Shown here: piece by piece, positions 8,762-16,837 of the stretch
How positions within the stretch are numbered: position 1 is the first letter of the stretch
Layout of the letters: every line of letters starts with the position of its first letter
NCBI RefSeq assembly: GCF_004766055.1
Contig: NZ_SPQR01000005.1
Span: 248,001-312,000, forward strand
Length of the DNA stretch: 64,000 nucleotides
From: Desulfosporosinus sp. Sb-LF
GTDB taxonomy: Bacteria; Bacillota; Desulfitobacteriia; Desulfitobacteriales; Desulfitobacteriaceae
Reading direction: 5' to 3'
Notes under the pieces: generated by a model
The model's database searches: none
Told to the model about the DNA's origin: nothing
The model's input: only the letters and a program-made list of their open reading frames with translations
Program-made: the position numbers and the translations under genes

Positions 8762-9913
8762 TTATTTTAACTCCGTAAACTGACCGTCCTTGACGATCAA
8801 AACAGTAGCGTTCATCAAAGGGTTCCGCTTATCGTCAAAAGCGAATTTTCCAGTTACACCTTGAAAATCCTTAATGGTCGCTAGGCTGTCGCGTAGCTTT
8901 TTGCGATCTGTGCTTGATCCGGCTTTTTCCAAAGCATTGGCATAAATGTAAAGCGCATCATAAGATTGAGCTGCAAACTGGTCGGGTACTTTATTATATT
9001 TAGCTTTATAGTCTGCAACAAACTTTTTAATTTTTTCATTTTCCTTACCTGGGTACCAAGGGCTAGCCACAATCGCCCCTTCGGCTGCTTTTCCGGCTAT
9101 TTTAATTAGCTCTGGAGAGTTAAAGCCATTCGTTCCGACAAAGGGAACAGTAATTCCAATTTCTCTGGCTTTCTTTAAAACGAGGGCCGCTTCCTGATAG
9201 AGGCTTGATACCATCACAGCATCTGGCTTTAACGAGGAAATTTTAGTCAACTGAGCGGAAAAGTCTGTATCTTTATCAGCAAAAGTCTCGGTAGTGACGA
9301 TTTCCACTCCATTATCCTTGAGGGCTTTCTCCATCGTCTTATAGCCGGACACGGCCCAGTCGTTATTACTAGAATACATGACCGCTACCTTTTTTAAGTT
9401 ATATTTCTCAACTGCCTTCTTAACGGCTTGAGGAACTGCTGAAGACTCTGGCAAAGCATTCCGGAAGACATACTCCCCGAGATCCGTTATCCCTTCAGCT
9501 GTCGTTGAAGTTCCCATAATTGGAACTCCTGACTGGTTAGCAATCGGGCCGGCCGCAAACATTTCTCCACTTAGGGTCGGTCCAATAAGTCCTACGACAT
9601 TATCTTTATTGATTAATTTATTAACCGCATTAATCGCTTCAGTATTGTTCCCACGGGAATCCTCGAAAACAAGGTCAATTTTGACCTTGCCTTGGGCATT
9701 GATCTCATCCTTAGCGAGATCCAGACCCTCCTTTTGTGACTGACCATACGCGGCTCCGCCCCCAGTCATATAGGCGACGACACCAATCTTAGCAGCTCCT
9801 CCACCTTGTGAACCAGAATTAGTAGCGGGAGCAGCTCCCCCACATCCGGCTGTAGTCAGCAGCAGTGTTCCAATCATCATTCCAGTTAAAATTTTTGTAA
9901 GACTTTTTTTCAT
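8762..9913 (-). CDS. livJ: Branched-chain amino-acid-type substrate-binding lipoprotein LivJ
   Basis: This 383-residue periplasmic-binding-type receptor is anchored as a lipoprotein. A Lys-rich start and hydrophobic core lead to the lipobox TTAG before Cys24. The rest is a two-lobed leucine-binding-protein fold (VVAYMTGGGAAYGQSQ, VGLIGPTLSGE, VAVMYSSNNDWAVSG). An upstream in-frame ATG would add 45 residues lacking signal features. The ATG at 9913, preceded by AAGGAAGGTG, is the real start. It captures the ligand outside the cell for LivHMGF. The ligand cannot be read from sequence. The gene has a long 5' region with two terminator-like hairpins. Confidence 0.94.
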   Translation of the reverse strand: MKKSLTKILTGMMIGTLLLTTAGCGGAAPATNSGSQGGGAAKIGVVAYMTGGGAAYGQSQKEGLDLAKDEINAQGKVKIDLVFEDSRGNNTEAINAVNKLINKDNVVGLIGPTLSGEMFAAGPIANQSGVPIMGTSTTAEGITDLGEYVFRNALPESSAVPQAVKKAVEKYNLKKVAVMYSSNNDWAVSGYKTMEKALKDNGVEIVTTETFADKDTDFSAQLTKISSLKPDAVMVSSLYQEAALVLKKAREIGITVPFVGTNGFNSPELIKIAGKAAEGAIVASPWYPGKENEKIKKFVADYKAKYNKVPDQFAAQSYDALYIYANALEKAGSSTDRKKLRDSLATIKDFQGVTGKFAFDDKRNPLMNATVLIVKDGQFTELK

Positions 9914-10074
9914 TGTTACAATTACACCTTCCTTAATTTGATTGTGTTTTATAATAGACTTATTATTCGTCGCATAATATGGAATACCTTCATGGTTATA
10001 AAAAAAACTACGAAAATTGTAACTCTTAGGTTTGTGGCAATAACGCATTTGTTACCCATCAGCTTAATAGGACC

Positions 10075-10099
10075 AAAAATCCCGCAAGTGATTGCAGGG
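10075..10099 (-). terminator. Terminator-like hairpin in the livJ leader (proximal)
   Basis: On the minus strand CCC-U-GCAA, loop UCAC, UUGC-GGG is followed by AUUUUU. It lies about 165 nt upstream of the livJ start, just after a candidate promoter (AGTAAA at 10135-10140 and ATTCTA at 10111-10116 read as TTTACT-18-TAGAAT on the minus strand). It could be an attenuator or a 5' stabilising hairpin. Confidence 0.45.
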
Positions 10100-10149
10100 T
10101 TTACTCGGATATTCTAGTTTAATGAAGTGGTAACAGTAAACATATAAAA

Positions 10150-10174
10150 TGTCATGTTTTGTCGAATTATGACA
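10150..10174. promoter_or_regulatory. Inverted repeat upstream of livJ promoter
   Basis: Arms TGTCAT (10150-10155) and ATGACA (10169-10174) are perfect complements separated by 13 nt. They lie directly upstream of the candidate livJ -35 box. This is a possible activator or repressor site; no cognate regulator is recognised. Confidence 0.3.
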
Positions 10175-10214
10175 CAGATTTATGGCACCACATTACGATG
10201 AGGCTTATATTTCC

Positions 10215-10241
10215 GAAAAAAAATCCCCTCGCAAGGAGGGG
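10215..10241 (-). terminator. Terminator-like hairpin in the livJ upstream region (distal)
   Basis: On the minus strand CCCCTC, a 5-nt loop and GAGGGG are followed by A and nine consecutive U/T-rich bases (complement of 10215-10224). It is a good intrinsic terminator pointing toward livJ, with no gene immediately upstream that needs it. Confidence 0.6.
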
Positions 10242-10243
10242 GA

Positions 10244-10639
10244 GTGAAGGAAGGAAGAAAGAAATGAGAAAAGCCTCTATATGAACCGCTATAGAAACGG
10301 GTAATTATTGATTATATTCGAGTGAGTAATCCAGGCTTCATTGTTGAAGAGCCAAGCTCTTGATAAAGATGGCACAATACCTATCAACATTAGAAGGATC
10401 CGGGGATAATCATCCATTTTAATTATCATAAACTATATTTGTTACCCTTCCATGAACTTTGTGTAAAGAATATGTTAAACCTTATAATGGTAAATTTTTT
10501 ATCTTTAAAGGTCATAGTCAGGAATACATCTTCTGCAATTATTCAACTAGTAACCAAATGGCTCCGCAATTAGCGGAGCCATACATTTTCTTGTTATTTC
10601 CCGGGTTGGGCTAAATTTTTTGCTGGTGCTTTCATTTCC
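10244..10639. other. 396-bp stretch without a gene
   Basis: No frame with a ribosome-binding site is convincing. It holds a 6-bp hairpin (AAGAGC/GCTCTT at 10347-10361) and the hairpin at 10558-10582. Otherwise it is AT-rich and unassigned. Confidence 0.5.
10558..10582 (-). terminator. Hairpin after the small exported protein gene
   Basis: A perfect 10-bp stem (10558-10567 with 10573-10582) with loop AATTA lies 57 nt past the stop of the 10640-10978 gene. The U tract on the minus side is weak (UUUGG), so termination may be partial. Confidence 0.5.
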
Positions 10640-10978
10640 TTATATCCCTTTAGTAGTTAAGTTTTCCATATCGTATGCATTGCCATTCCAATGTACTATC
10701 ATCGTAAACCATATACGTTTACCTTGTTGATTGTCGTTTTTAAAATCAACATAACTGGCAACCTTATATCTGTTCCCACCTAAATTTTCAACATCACTAT
10801 CAGTTAGTAGCGCAAATTTATTGTTACTCTGAGTTAGTAATTGATTGTTGAAAATGAACTTAGAAGATTCAAATACATTAACCATTGTTTTGCCTGATTC
10901 AGTATATCCTACCTTAAAGAATACCGTTGAAGACACAACAATTAAAATAAGTAGTAGAAATAAGTTTCTCTTTTTCAT
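10640..10978 (-). CDS. Small membrane-anchored or secreted protein, unknown
   Basis: This 112-residue protein is not recognised. After Met-Lys-Lys-Arg-Asn comes a hydrophobic stretch of about 17 residues (LFLLLILIVVSSTVFF), a signal peptide or an N-terminal anchor. The extracytoplasmic part of about 85 residues has no cysteine and ends in a beta-rich segment with VASYVDFKNDN and IWFTMIVHWNGNAYDMENL, reminiscent of small NTF2-like or DUF4878-like domains. I cannot confirm either. A GTG at 10990 is an alternative start four residues earlier. The gene is isolated, divergent from the hydrogenase operon, and followed by a hairpin. It is AT-richer than its neighbours. Confidence 0.6.
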   Translation of the reverse strand: MKKRNLFLLLILIVVSSTVFFKVGYTESGKTMVNVFESSKFIFNNQLLTQSNNKFALLTDSDVENLGGNRYKVASYVDFKNDNQQGKRIWFTMIVHWNGNAYDMENLTTKGI

Positions 10979-11318
10979 GATCTCTTCCACCCTTTATTTT
11001 AATTTTATGTCCACGGTGCTTAAATGGACATAAGGCAATCGTCACAATCGAAGGCCAAATAGTCCTAGGTATTTAGTCTTATTCAGAATGTAAAGGGTAG
11101 ATTATTCTTGCACCACCTCTTGTTCATTCCCCCTCTAAATCTTTATCTAAATACGTATATATATAAAAGGGGCATAATGCCCAATCAAAAAGAGCCCGTG
11201 ACCCGGACTCTGGTGGATGAAGCTTATTCACGTTTCTTTTTAAAGATTAAGATCAAGCCTTTATAAGGCTGAGGCGATTGCCCAGGACGGTATAGTTAAC
11301 TTGTCAATCAATTTGAAT
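10979..11318. other. Intergenic region upstream of the hydrogenase operon
   Basis: This stretch of about 340 bp contains no gene. It includes a perfect 13-bp palindrome GGGCATAATGCCC (11170-11182) and a hairpin AGAG-C-CCG / CGG-A-CTCT (11192-11211). Either could be a regulatory site or a leader structure for one of the divergent genes. Confidence 0.45.
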
Positions 11319-11347
11319 TTGCTCATGAATATCATCTCTAATATAAC
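11319..11347 (+). promoter_or_regulatory. Candidate promoter of the hydrogenase operon
   Basis: TTGCTC (11319-11324), a 17-nt spacer and TATAAC (11342-11347) give a sigma-A-like promoter about 98 nt before the chosen ATG. It lies inside the upstream in-frame extension, which argues against the longer reading frame. Confidence 0.35.
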
Positions 11348-11444
11348 TTACCCCGTTTCCATAAGTTTTAAACATGGGGCTAAAAAAAGTTTGTATGATA
11401 ATATTTCTCCTTTTGGAAATAATACCCTCCCAAGGGGGAGTAAC

Positions 11445-12563
11445 ATGCTAAGTCGACGGGACTTTTTGAAGTTAGTAGTTAAAGGAGCCGTCCTCGGTAA
11501 CTTTTATCAGCTCATCGCCCCTTCGCTGGCACAAGCAGTTGCGGCAGGTGAGGTTAAAAAACTTCCCGTGGTGATGATTGAAACAGGCACTTGTACCGGG
11601 GATAGTATCTCCCTTGATAATATTTGGACACCAACCTTTTCCGATATCCTCTCTAATATTGCCGATTGGCGCTACGATTGGAGCATGAATCAGGCTCAAG
11701 GAAATGCAGCCTACCGAATTCTTCAGGAAACGTATGAAAAAATGCCCAACGAATATATTCTTATCGTTCAGGGATCCATGATCCAACGTGACGAAGGCCA
11801 TTATAACCATGTTGCTTATGATAAGGGTAAGCTGATTACAGGGTTGGAACTTGTTCGTCGCACAGGGTTAAAGGCCAAGTACGTCGTCGCCATTGGGAGC
11901 TGTGCCACTTATGGCGGCCCAGTTTCCGGTTACCCTAACCCAAGTAAGGCAACTGGGGTGCAAAACATTCTTCCCGAACGAAAGGTCATCAACATCTCCG
12001 GATGCCCCGCCCATCCTGATTGGATTATGGGGACTCTACTCCACTTAGCCTTATACGGTGAACCAGAACTTGAAAAATTCGGGAGACCTAAACTTTTTTA
12101 TGGAGAAACTGTTCATAACCAGTGCCCTCGCAGGCGCGACTATGACCAAGGCATTTTTGCGACGGATATTGGACAGAAAGAATGCCTTTTTCGTGTCGGT
12201 TGCAAAGGTCCGGTCACCTATGCTGACTGCCCAATACGCCGTTGGAATGACCGATTCAATTGGCCAATCGGGTGTAACACGCCGTGCATCGGATGTACTG
12301 AACCTGGTTTTCCGGATTTGATGTCACCGTTTACCGTTCACTCACCTGACATCCCCTTCCCTGGAGGAACAAAAGCATCGACTAACTCAATTGGACTTGG
12401 GGTATTAGGATTGACCTCTGTAGCCATTGTAGGGCATATTGCCACGTCTCTCTATAAGGGAAGAATCCAAAAAAATTTACTGAAATCCTCTGTCAAGGGC
12501 AAGCATCGATTTGCCGTCAAAAAGGTAAAGACCTTCCATCAGTATAGGGTGAAGAAGGAGTGA
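11445..12563 (+). CDS. hyaA: [NiFe] hydrogenase small subunit, Tat-exported
   Basis: The 372-residue small subunit carries electrons from the active site of the large subunit through three Fe-S clusters. Residues 3-9 (SRRDFLK) start a Tat signal, so the heterodimer is exported folded. Cluster ligands seen are C50, C153 (GSCATYGG) and C187 (GCPAHPDW) at the proximal site; HNQC and CLFRVGC at the distal site; YADC and CIGC at the medial site. The usual second proximal Cys is Asp53 (CTGD), and there is an extra Cys277 just before CIGC. A C-terminal membrane helix (about 308-330) anchors the enzyme. The start is the ATG at 11445, four bases after GGGGGAG. A TTG at 11301 would bury the Tat motif. 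The large-subunit GTG overlaps its stop. Confidence 0.95.
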   Translation: MLSRRDFLKLVVKGAVLGNFYQLIAPSLAQAVAAGEVKKLPVVMIETGTCTGDSISLDNIWTPTFSDILSNIADWRYDWSMNQAQGNAAYRILQETYEKMPNEYILIVQGSMIQRDEGHYNHVAYDKGKLITGLELVRRTGLKAKYVVAIGSCATYGGPVSGYPNPSKATGVQNILPERKVINISGCPAHPDWIMGTLLHLALYGEPELEKFGRPKLFYGETVHNQCPRRRDYDQGIFATDIGQKECLFRVGCKGPVTYADCPIRRWNDRFNWPIGCNTPCIGCTEPGFPDLMSPFTVHSPDIPFPGGTKASTNSIGLGVLGLTSVAIVGHIATSLYKGRIQKNLLKSSVKGKHRFAVKKVKTFHQYRVKKE

Positions 12564-13963
12564 CCATTCTGGAGAAGAAAACCATCTTTCCTGTGACCCG
12601 AATCCACAATCCTATGTTATTAGAAGCTTGGCTCGAAGACGGGGAAATCAAGGATGCCTTTATTTCCGATACGCTTTATCGTGGATTCGAACAAATTCTA
12701 CTAGGTCGTTCTGCCATGGATATGCCTTATTACACTCAGCGTATCTGCGGTATCTGTTCTTCCGCCCATGCCATAACAGCGTCACTGGCCGTGGAGCAGG
12801 CTTTAGGGATGTACGTTCCTCCCAATGGGCTGTTGGTACGTAATCTGATTCTGGCCAGTGATTTCATCCAGAACCATATTCGCCATCTTTACCTATATAC
12901 CATGCCGGATTATTTCCGCGGCCCGGATATCGCTCCCTTTATTCCCCATTCAGAATCAGACCTACGTTTATCTAGTAAAGAGAATACCCTTATGACTGAA
13001 CACTATTTCAGGTCCTTAGAGGTATCTCGAGCTGCCCATGCCGCCTTCGCGGTTTTCGGCGGCAAGGCACCGCATGGCCATGGGATTGTTCCGGGTGGTG
13101 CCAGTATGGAAGTGGATGCGGATCGGGTGAACCGTTATCGAGGGTATTTAATGGAGATCATGAGCTTTATCGATGATGTCGTGCTGCCTGATGTTACTCT
13201 GATTAAGGAGCGTTACCCAGAGTACGTCAACCTTGGCAAAGGAGTCGGGAATTATATGTCTGTCGGAGGCTTTCCAAGCCCTGAGGGAAGTACCCTTTTT
13301 CCTCAAGGTGTAATACTCCAAGGAAAGCGAGAAAGTTTTAACGAAAAGCAAGTGACGGAAGATGTGACAAGTGCTTGGTACAAACCCCACGGTCCACTTC
13401 ATCCCATGGAAGAGGATACCGTTCCCGACCACAACCAGTCCAAAGGATACACTTGGGTTAAATCTCCTCGTTACCGCGGCCAACCTGTAGAAGTAGGACC
13501 TTTGGCGCGGGCAATTATTGCCAAAGAAGAGGTCATCGGTCTTGGCGCCCTAGCCCGAACATGGGCGCGCTCGCTGGAACTCAAAAAGATTGCGGAAACT
13601 GCTCTGAAATGGCTCAATCGTCTTGAACCTGGGTCTGAAACCTATGATGGTCGAAAAGGGCAAGATTCCGGGGTAGGCATTGGGCTCCATGAAGCCATGC
13701 GTGGGACCTTAGGGCATTGGATCTCCGTCAAAAATGGGCGTGTCGATCACTATCAAATCATTACACCGTCTGCTGTCAACTTTGGTGCACGTGATGAAAC
13801 AGGAACCCGCAGTGTCGGAGAAACATCGTTACTGGGATTAAAAATAAAATCCGAAGACCTTAAGGAAGCGGGTCGAGTCATTCGCTCTTTTGATCCTTGC
13901 TTTTCTTGCAGTGTTCACATCATTGACGGAGAAAAATTACACGCCTTGAATATTCAAGTTTGA
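12560..13963 (+). CDS. hyaB: [NiFe] hydrogenase large subunit
   Basis: This is the 467-residue catalytic subunit that oxidises H2 at a Ni-Fe(CN)2CO centre. The N-terminal L1 motif RICGIC holds C63 and C66. The C-terminal L2 motif DPCFSC holds C447 and C450, followed by S-V-H453. The last 14 residues after His453 are the tail removed by a maturation endopeptidase, so the enzyme is of the processed type. No hyp or endopeptidase gene is in the window. At 467 residues it is shorter than Desulfovibrio-type large subunits. The GTG start overlaps the small-subunit stop (GTGA), so translation is coupled; AGAAGGAG lies upstream. Confidence 0.96.
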   Translation: MTILEKKTIFPVTRIHNPMLLEAWLEDGEIKDAFISDTLYRGFEQILLGRSAMDMPYYTQRICGICSSAHAITASLAVEQALGMYVPPNGLLVRNLILASDFIQNHIRHLYLYTMPDYFRGPDIAPFIPHSESDLRLSSKENTLMTEHYFRSLEVSRAAHAAFAVFGGKAPHGHGIVPGGASMEVDADRVNRYRGYLMEIMSFIDDVVLPDVTLIKERYPEYVNLGKGVGNYMSVGGFPSPEGSTLFPQGVILQGKRESFNEKQVTEDVTSAWYKPHGPLHPMEEDTVPDHNQSKGYTWVKSPRYRGQPVEVGPLARAIIAKEEVIGLGALARTWARSLELKKIAETALKWLNRLEPGSETYDGRKGQDSGVGIGLHEAMRGTLGHWISVKNGRVDHYQIITPSAVNFGARDETGTRSVGETSLLGLKIKSEDLKEAGRVIRSFDPCFSCSVHIIDGEKLHALNIQV

Positions 13964-14067
13964 TAAACATAACCAAAGTGTACTGCAATGTGTTGAATGA
14001 TAACAATGAAAGGAGGGAGGGCGATTCCTCTCTGGAATGAATTGAGAAAAGTCCCTGCCCAGCGATC

Positions 14068-14724
14068 ATGAAGCAACCCAGCAAACTAAGAAAACCTGTC
14101 ATGAAACAACTTCAAGAGGGCTACGTTAAAGGTGAAATCATACCGACTCAGTCCCTTTGGGTGAGGATCTTTCATTGGGGATTCGCCCTTAGTTTCACGG
14201 TCGTCCTTTTAACTGGTCTAGAATTACATAAACCGGCAAGTTTTTTGGCCTTAAACTATGGTAAACTATTTATTGCACATGTAGTGTTTTGCTGGTTAGC
14301 CCTTGGTTTTTTGTCAATACGTATTGTGAATGCCCTCATCCGGCGAGATAATTCCCTAATCCCAAAGATTCAAGATCTCAAGCAATTTCCTAAACTCATG
14401 GCGTATTACTTTTTCCTTCGTTCGTCTCCTCCGCCAAGCAGAAAGTATAACAGCGGGCAATTAATAATCTACTTCTCGTGGTTCTTCCTTTTCCTAGTTG
14501 CCAGTCTTCTCGGCCTAGCATCGTATTGGCAAGGAAAGCATCTGATTTGGGTTTGGCACTTGGTGGGAGGCTTTCAAATCCTTCGTTGGATAAAGTTTAC
14601 AATCACTATTTACTTTCTTGCTACAATCCCTGTTCACATTTATCTTAGTCTAACGGAAGACATCAGTCGTCTTCAGGCCATGATCACAGGTTTTGAACGG
14701 AAACCCCCGCCCAACAACCGATAG
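14068..14724 (+). CDS. hyaC: Hydrogenase cytochrome b subunit
   Basis: This 218-residue integral membrane protein has four hydrophobic helices. Histidines placed for two b hemes are H36 (IFHWGF), H71 (IAHVVF), WVWHLVGG and IPVHIYL. It would take electrons from the small subunit and reduce quinone. It lies 104 nt behind the large subunit on the same strand. The start is uncertain: the ATG at 14068 has no close Shine-Dalgarno, while a strong AAAGGAGGGAGG lies 50 nt upstream. An ATG at 14101 would lose 11 polar residues. The C-terminal tail is short and cytosolic. Confidence 0.88.
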   Translation: MKQPSKLRKPVMKQLQEGYVKGEIIPTQSLWVRIFHWGFALSFTVVLLTGLELHKPASFLALNYGKLFIAHVVFCWLALGFLSIRIVNALIRRDNSLIPKIQDLKQFPKLMAYYFFLRSSPPPSRKYNSGQLIIYFSWFFLFLVASLLGLASYWQGKHLIWVWHLVGGFQILRWIKFTITIYFLATIPVHIYLSLTEDISRLQAMITGFERKPPPNNR

Positions 14725-14771
14725 TTAAAATTTTCCTTAAATAATATGATACTTTTTGGTTAGAGTTTGGG

Positions 14772-14777
14772 TATAAT
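14772..14777 (+). promoter_or_regulatory. Candidate -10 box of the murC promoter
   Basis: TATAAT at 14772-14777 lies 38 nt before the murC start. No good -35 box is spaced correctly, so this is a weak call. Confidence 0.3.
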
Positions 14778-14814
14778 GGGGGGTAGAGTTTATACATAGA
14801 AGGGACGATAAGCC

Positions 14815-16167
14815 TTGGCATTACATATTCATTTCGTCGGTATAAAAGGCACCGGGATGAGCGCTTTAGCCCAAATCAGCGCTCAAATTGAGGATGCAAC
14901 CATTTCAGGCTCTGATGTAGAAGAGTGTTTTTACACAGACAGTGTTCTGAAACGTGCTCAAATTCCCGTTTTGGGTTTTTCCCCCATCAACGTAGAAAAC
15001 GCAGATTTGGTGGTCACTTCTGCCGCCTATACTAATCAACATCCGGAAATAGCCCGTGCGCTGGAGCTAAATATTCCGATCTTAACTTACCCCCAGTACC
15101 TCGGACGCTTACTTTCTAAGAAACGCGGAATTTCCGTCACTGGGACGCATGGCAAAACGACGACGACTGCCATGATGGGCCTTGTAATGCTCCAAGCTGG
15201 ATTAGATCCCACCATTGTTGTTGGTAGTGATGTTCCGAGCATTGGTGGAAATGCACATTCCGGAAAAGGGGAATTTTTCCTAGCAGAGTCCTGCGAATAT
15301 CGGCGTCATTTCCTCAATTACTCTCCCGAACATTTGGTGATTACTAACATTGAATTTGACCACCCTGATTATTTCACAGACATTGAGGATGTTATTGACG
15401 CATTTTCTGAACTAGCGAAGAAAATACCGGCTCACGGTCATATTTACGCCTGGGCTGAAGATCCGAACCAGAAATCTCTAATATCTTCCGCGCCAATCAC
15501 GACCTTTGGGCTCTCGGAAACTGCAGATATCCGGGCAACAGAAATCGTCTTCAAAGACGAAGGTAGTTCTATGAAAATCTTGCACCGAGGGCAACATGTC
15601 GGTAACCTAGATCTCCATGTCGCTGGAAGACATAACATTATCAATGCTTTGGCAACGATTGCCGTCTGCCATGAAATCGGTATCCCTATGGAACAAATCT
15701 TGTCGAGCCTAGGCCTCTTCAATGGGACGAAACGTCGCTTTGAACATATCGGTAGCAACACCAACGGTGCTATGATCGTCGATGACTATGCTCACCATCC
15801 AACTGAAATCCGCACGACACTGGAAGGGGCACGACTTTCCTTCCCAGATCGACGCATCCGCGCCATCTTCCAGCCTCATACCTTTAGTCGAACAGAAAAA
15901 CTTCTCAATGAATTCTCGCAATGTTTTCAAGGAGCGGACGAAGTTGTTGTCGCAGATATTTTTGCTTCAGCACGTGAACAAGATCATTATACCGTTTCCG
16001 CCTTTACCTTAGCCGAAATGATCCAACAACAAGGAATTAAAGCTCGGTACATCGGACCGTTAGATGACATCAAAACCTATCTTTCACAAACACTCGCACC
16101 CGAGGATCTCGTCCTTACGTTAGGGGCAGGAGATATTTATAAAGTTGGTTTAGAAATTATCAGTTAA
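14815..16167 (+). CDS. murC: UDP-N-acetylmuramate--L-alanine ligase MurC
   Basis: This 450-residue cytosolic Mur ligase adds L-Ala to UDP-MurNAc, the first peptide step of peptidoglycan synthesis. The N-terminal Rossmann motif is HFVGIKGTGMSALA. The ATP loop is [12 protein letters not shown] (about residues 109-120). The central domain has NIEFDHPDYF, and the C-terminal domain has GTKRRFE, DDYAHHPTEI and QPHTFSRT, all typical of MurC. The start is TTG at 14815 behind AGAAGGGACG. It stands alone, ending in a bidirectional terminator shared with the convergent NAD-salvage operon. Mpl is the closest alternative, but the DDYAHHPTE and RRFE context fits MurC. Confidence 0.93.
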   Translation: MALHIHFVGIKGTGMSALAQISAQIEDATISGSDVEECFYTDSVLKRAQIPVLGFSPINVENADLVVTSAAYTNQHPEIARALELNIPILTYPQYLGRLLSKKRGISVTGTHGKTTTTAMMGLVMLQAGLDPTIVVGSDVPSIGGNAHSGKGEFFLAESCEYRRHFLNYSPEHLVITNIEFDHPDYFTDIEDVIDAFSELAKKIPAHGHIYAWAEDPNQKSLISSAPITTFGLSETADIRATEIVFKDEGSSMKILHRGQHVGNLDLHVAGRHNIINALATIAVCHEIGIPMEQILSSLGLFNGTKRRFEHIGSNTNGAMIVDDYAHHPTEIRTTLEGARLSFPDRRIRAIFQPHTFSRTEKLLNEFSQCFQGADEVVVADIFASAREQDHYTVSAFTLAEMIQQQGIKARYIGPLDDIKTYLSQTLAPEDLVLTLGAGDIYKVGLEIIS

Positions 16168-16181
16168 TTGGGACTGCATTA

Positions 16182-16220
16182 AAAAGAGGTTAGCCACCTA
16201 ATGAGTGGCTAACCCCTTTT
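16182..16220. terminator. Bidirectional terminator between murC and the nucleotidase gene
   Basis: GGTTAGCCAC (16188-16197) pairs with GTGGCTAACC (16205-16214), flanked by AAAAAG on the left and CCTTTT on the right. It serves both convergent transcripts. Confidence 0.88.
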
Positions 16221-16254
16221 GATTTTCTACGTTTGATGATGCCTTGCATTTTTC

Positions 16255-16836
16255 TCAAATCGTTTTGCAGTTGGCATTTCCTTGGGATTGAATCCCCTTA
16301 ATGCCTACTAGGATATCGTCCCAACTGTGACAGCGTGAAATCCCCTTGGAAAGCTCCTTTTGATTATAGCTGGTATCTAGCAACAATACCGGAACTCCGC
16401 TCTCAGCGATCAATTTCGCATTGACGTGATAGTCTTCGATAAAAACCTCGATTCCCCATTCCTTGACAGCGTCAACTTTACTTTTAAACCCTGTAAAGAG
16501 AACATGTTCATGCGGAATTCCACTCATCGTAAGCCAGCGCAGCGTGACATCCTTTTCCTCAATGGTTCGAGCGGTAACATAGATCAATTCATGCCCCTCC
16601 CGGAGAAGGGCTTCAAGCCCTTCCTTAGCGCCAGAGACAGGTTTAGGCATCGTCAGCAAACGTTCCGCATTCCCGACGAAGAAATTGTTCATGTCCTCTC
16701 TCGGGACGTCAAAAACCAAATGCATATCATAATCGTCAATGACCGTTATGTTCTTGCCAAAGTGTCGATTTAACTCATCTAACCAAGACGGGTAACTATC
16801 AGAAACGACACCGTCAATATCTACTCCAATACGCAC
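16255..16836 (-). CDS. HAD-family 5'(3')-nucleotidase (NT5C-like)
   Basis: This 193-residue cytosolic HAD phosphatase has motif I DIDGVVSD (residues 5-12), motif II in YVTARTIEEK, the conserved Lys in GFKSKVDAV and motif III EVFIEDYHVNA. This arrangement is that of 5',3'-nucleotidase, cytosolic type C. It would dephosphorylate nucleoside monophosphates. Its GTG start lies 1 nt after the nadE stop, with AAGGGG inside nadE, so it is co-translated with NAD-salvage enzymes. A substrate such as a nicotinate or nicotinamide mononucleotide is possible but inferred from position only. Confidence 0.85.
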   Translation of the reverse strand: MRIGVDIDGVVSDSYPSWLDELNRHFGKNITVIDDYDMHLVFDVPREDMNNFFVGNAERLLTMPKPVSGAKEGLEALLREGHELIYVTARTIEEKDVTLRWLTMSGIPHEHVLFTGFKSKVDAVKEWGIEVFIEDYHVNAKLIAESGVPVLLLDTSYNQKELSKGISRCHSWDDILVGIKGIQSQGNANCKTI

Positions 16837-16837
16837 G

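Noticed and set aside
10250-10440. Remnant transposase coding in the livJ upstream region
   Set aside because: A short minus-strand translation looked protein-like but had stops and no recognisable motif.
10244-10640. T-box or other amino-acid riboswitch upstream of livJ
   Set aside because: The conserved T-box sequence and specifier stem were not seen; only simple hairpins are present.
14815-16167. Calling the Mur ligase Mpl
   Set aside because: The DDYAHHPTE, HTFSR and RRFE motifs fit MurC, and no recycling genes are nearby.
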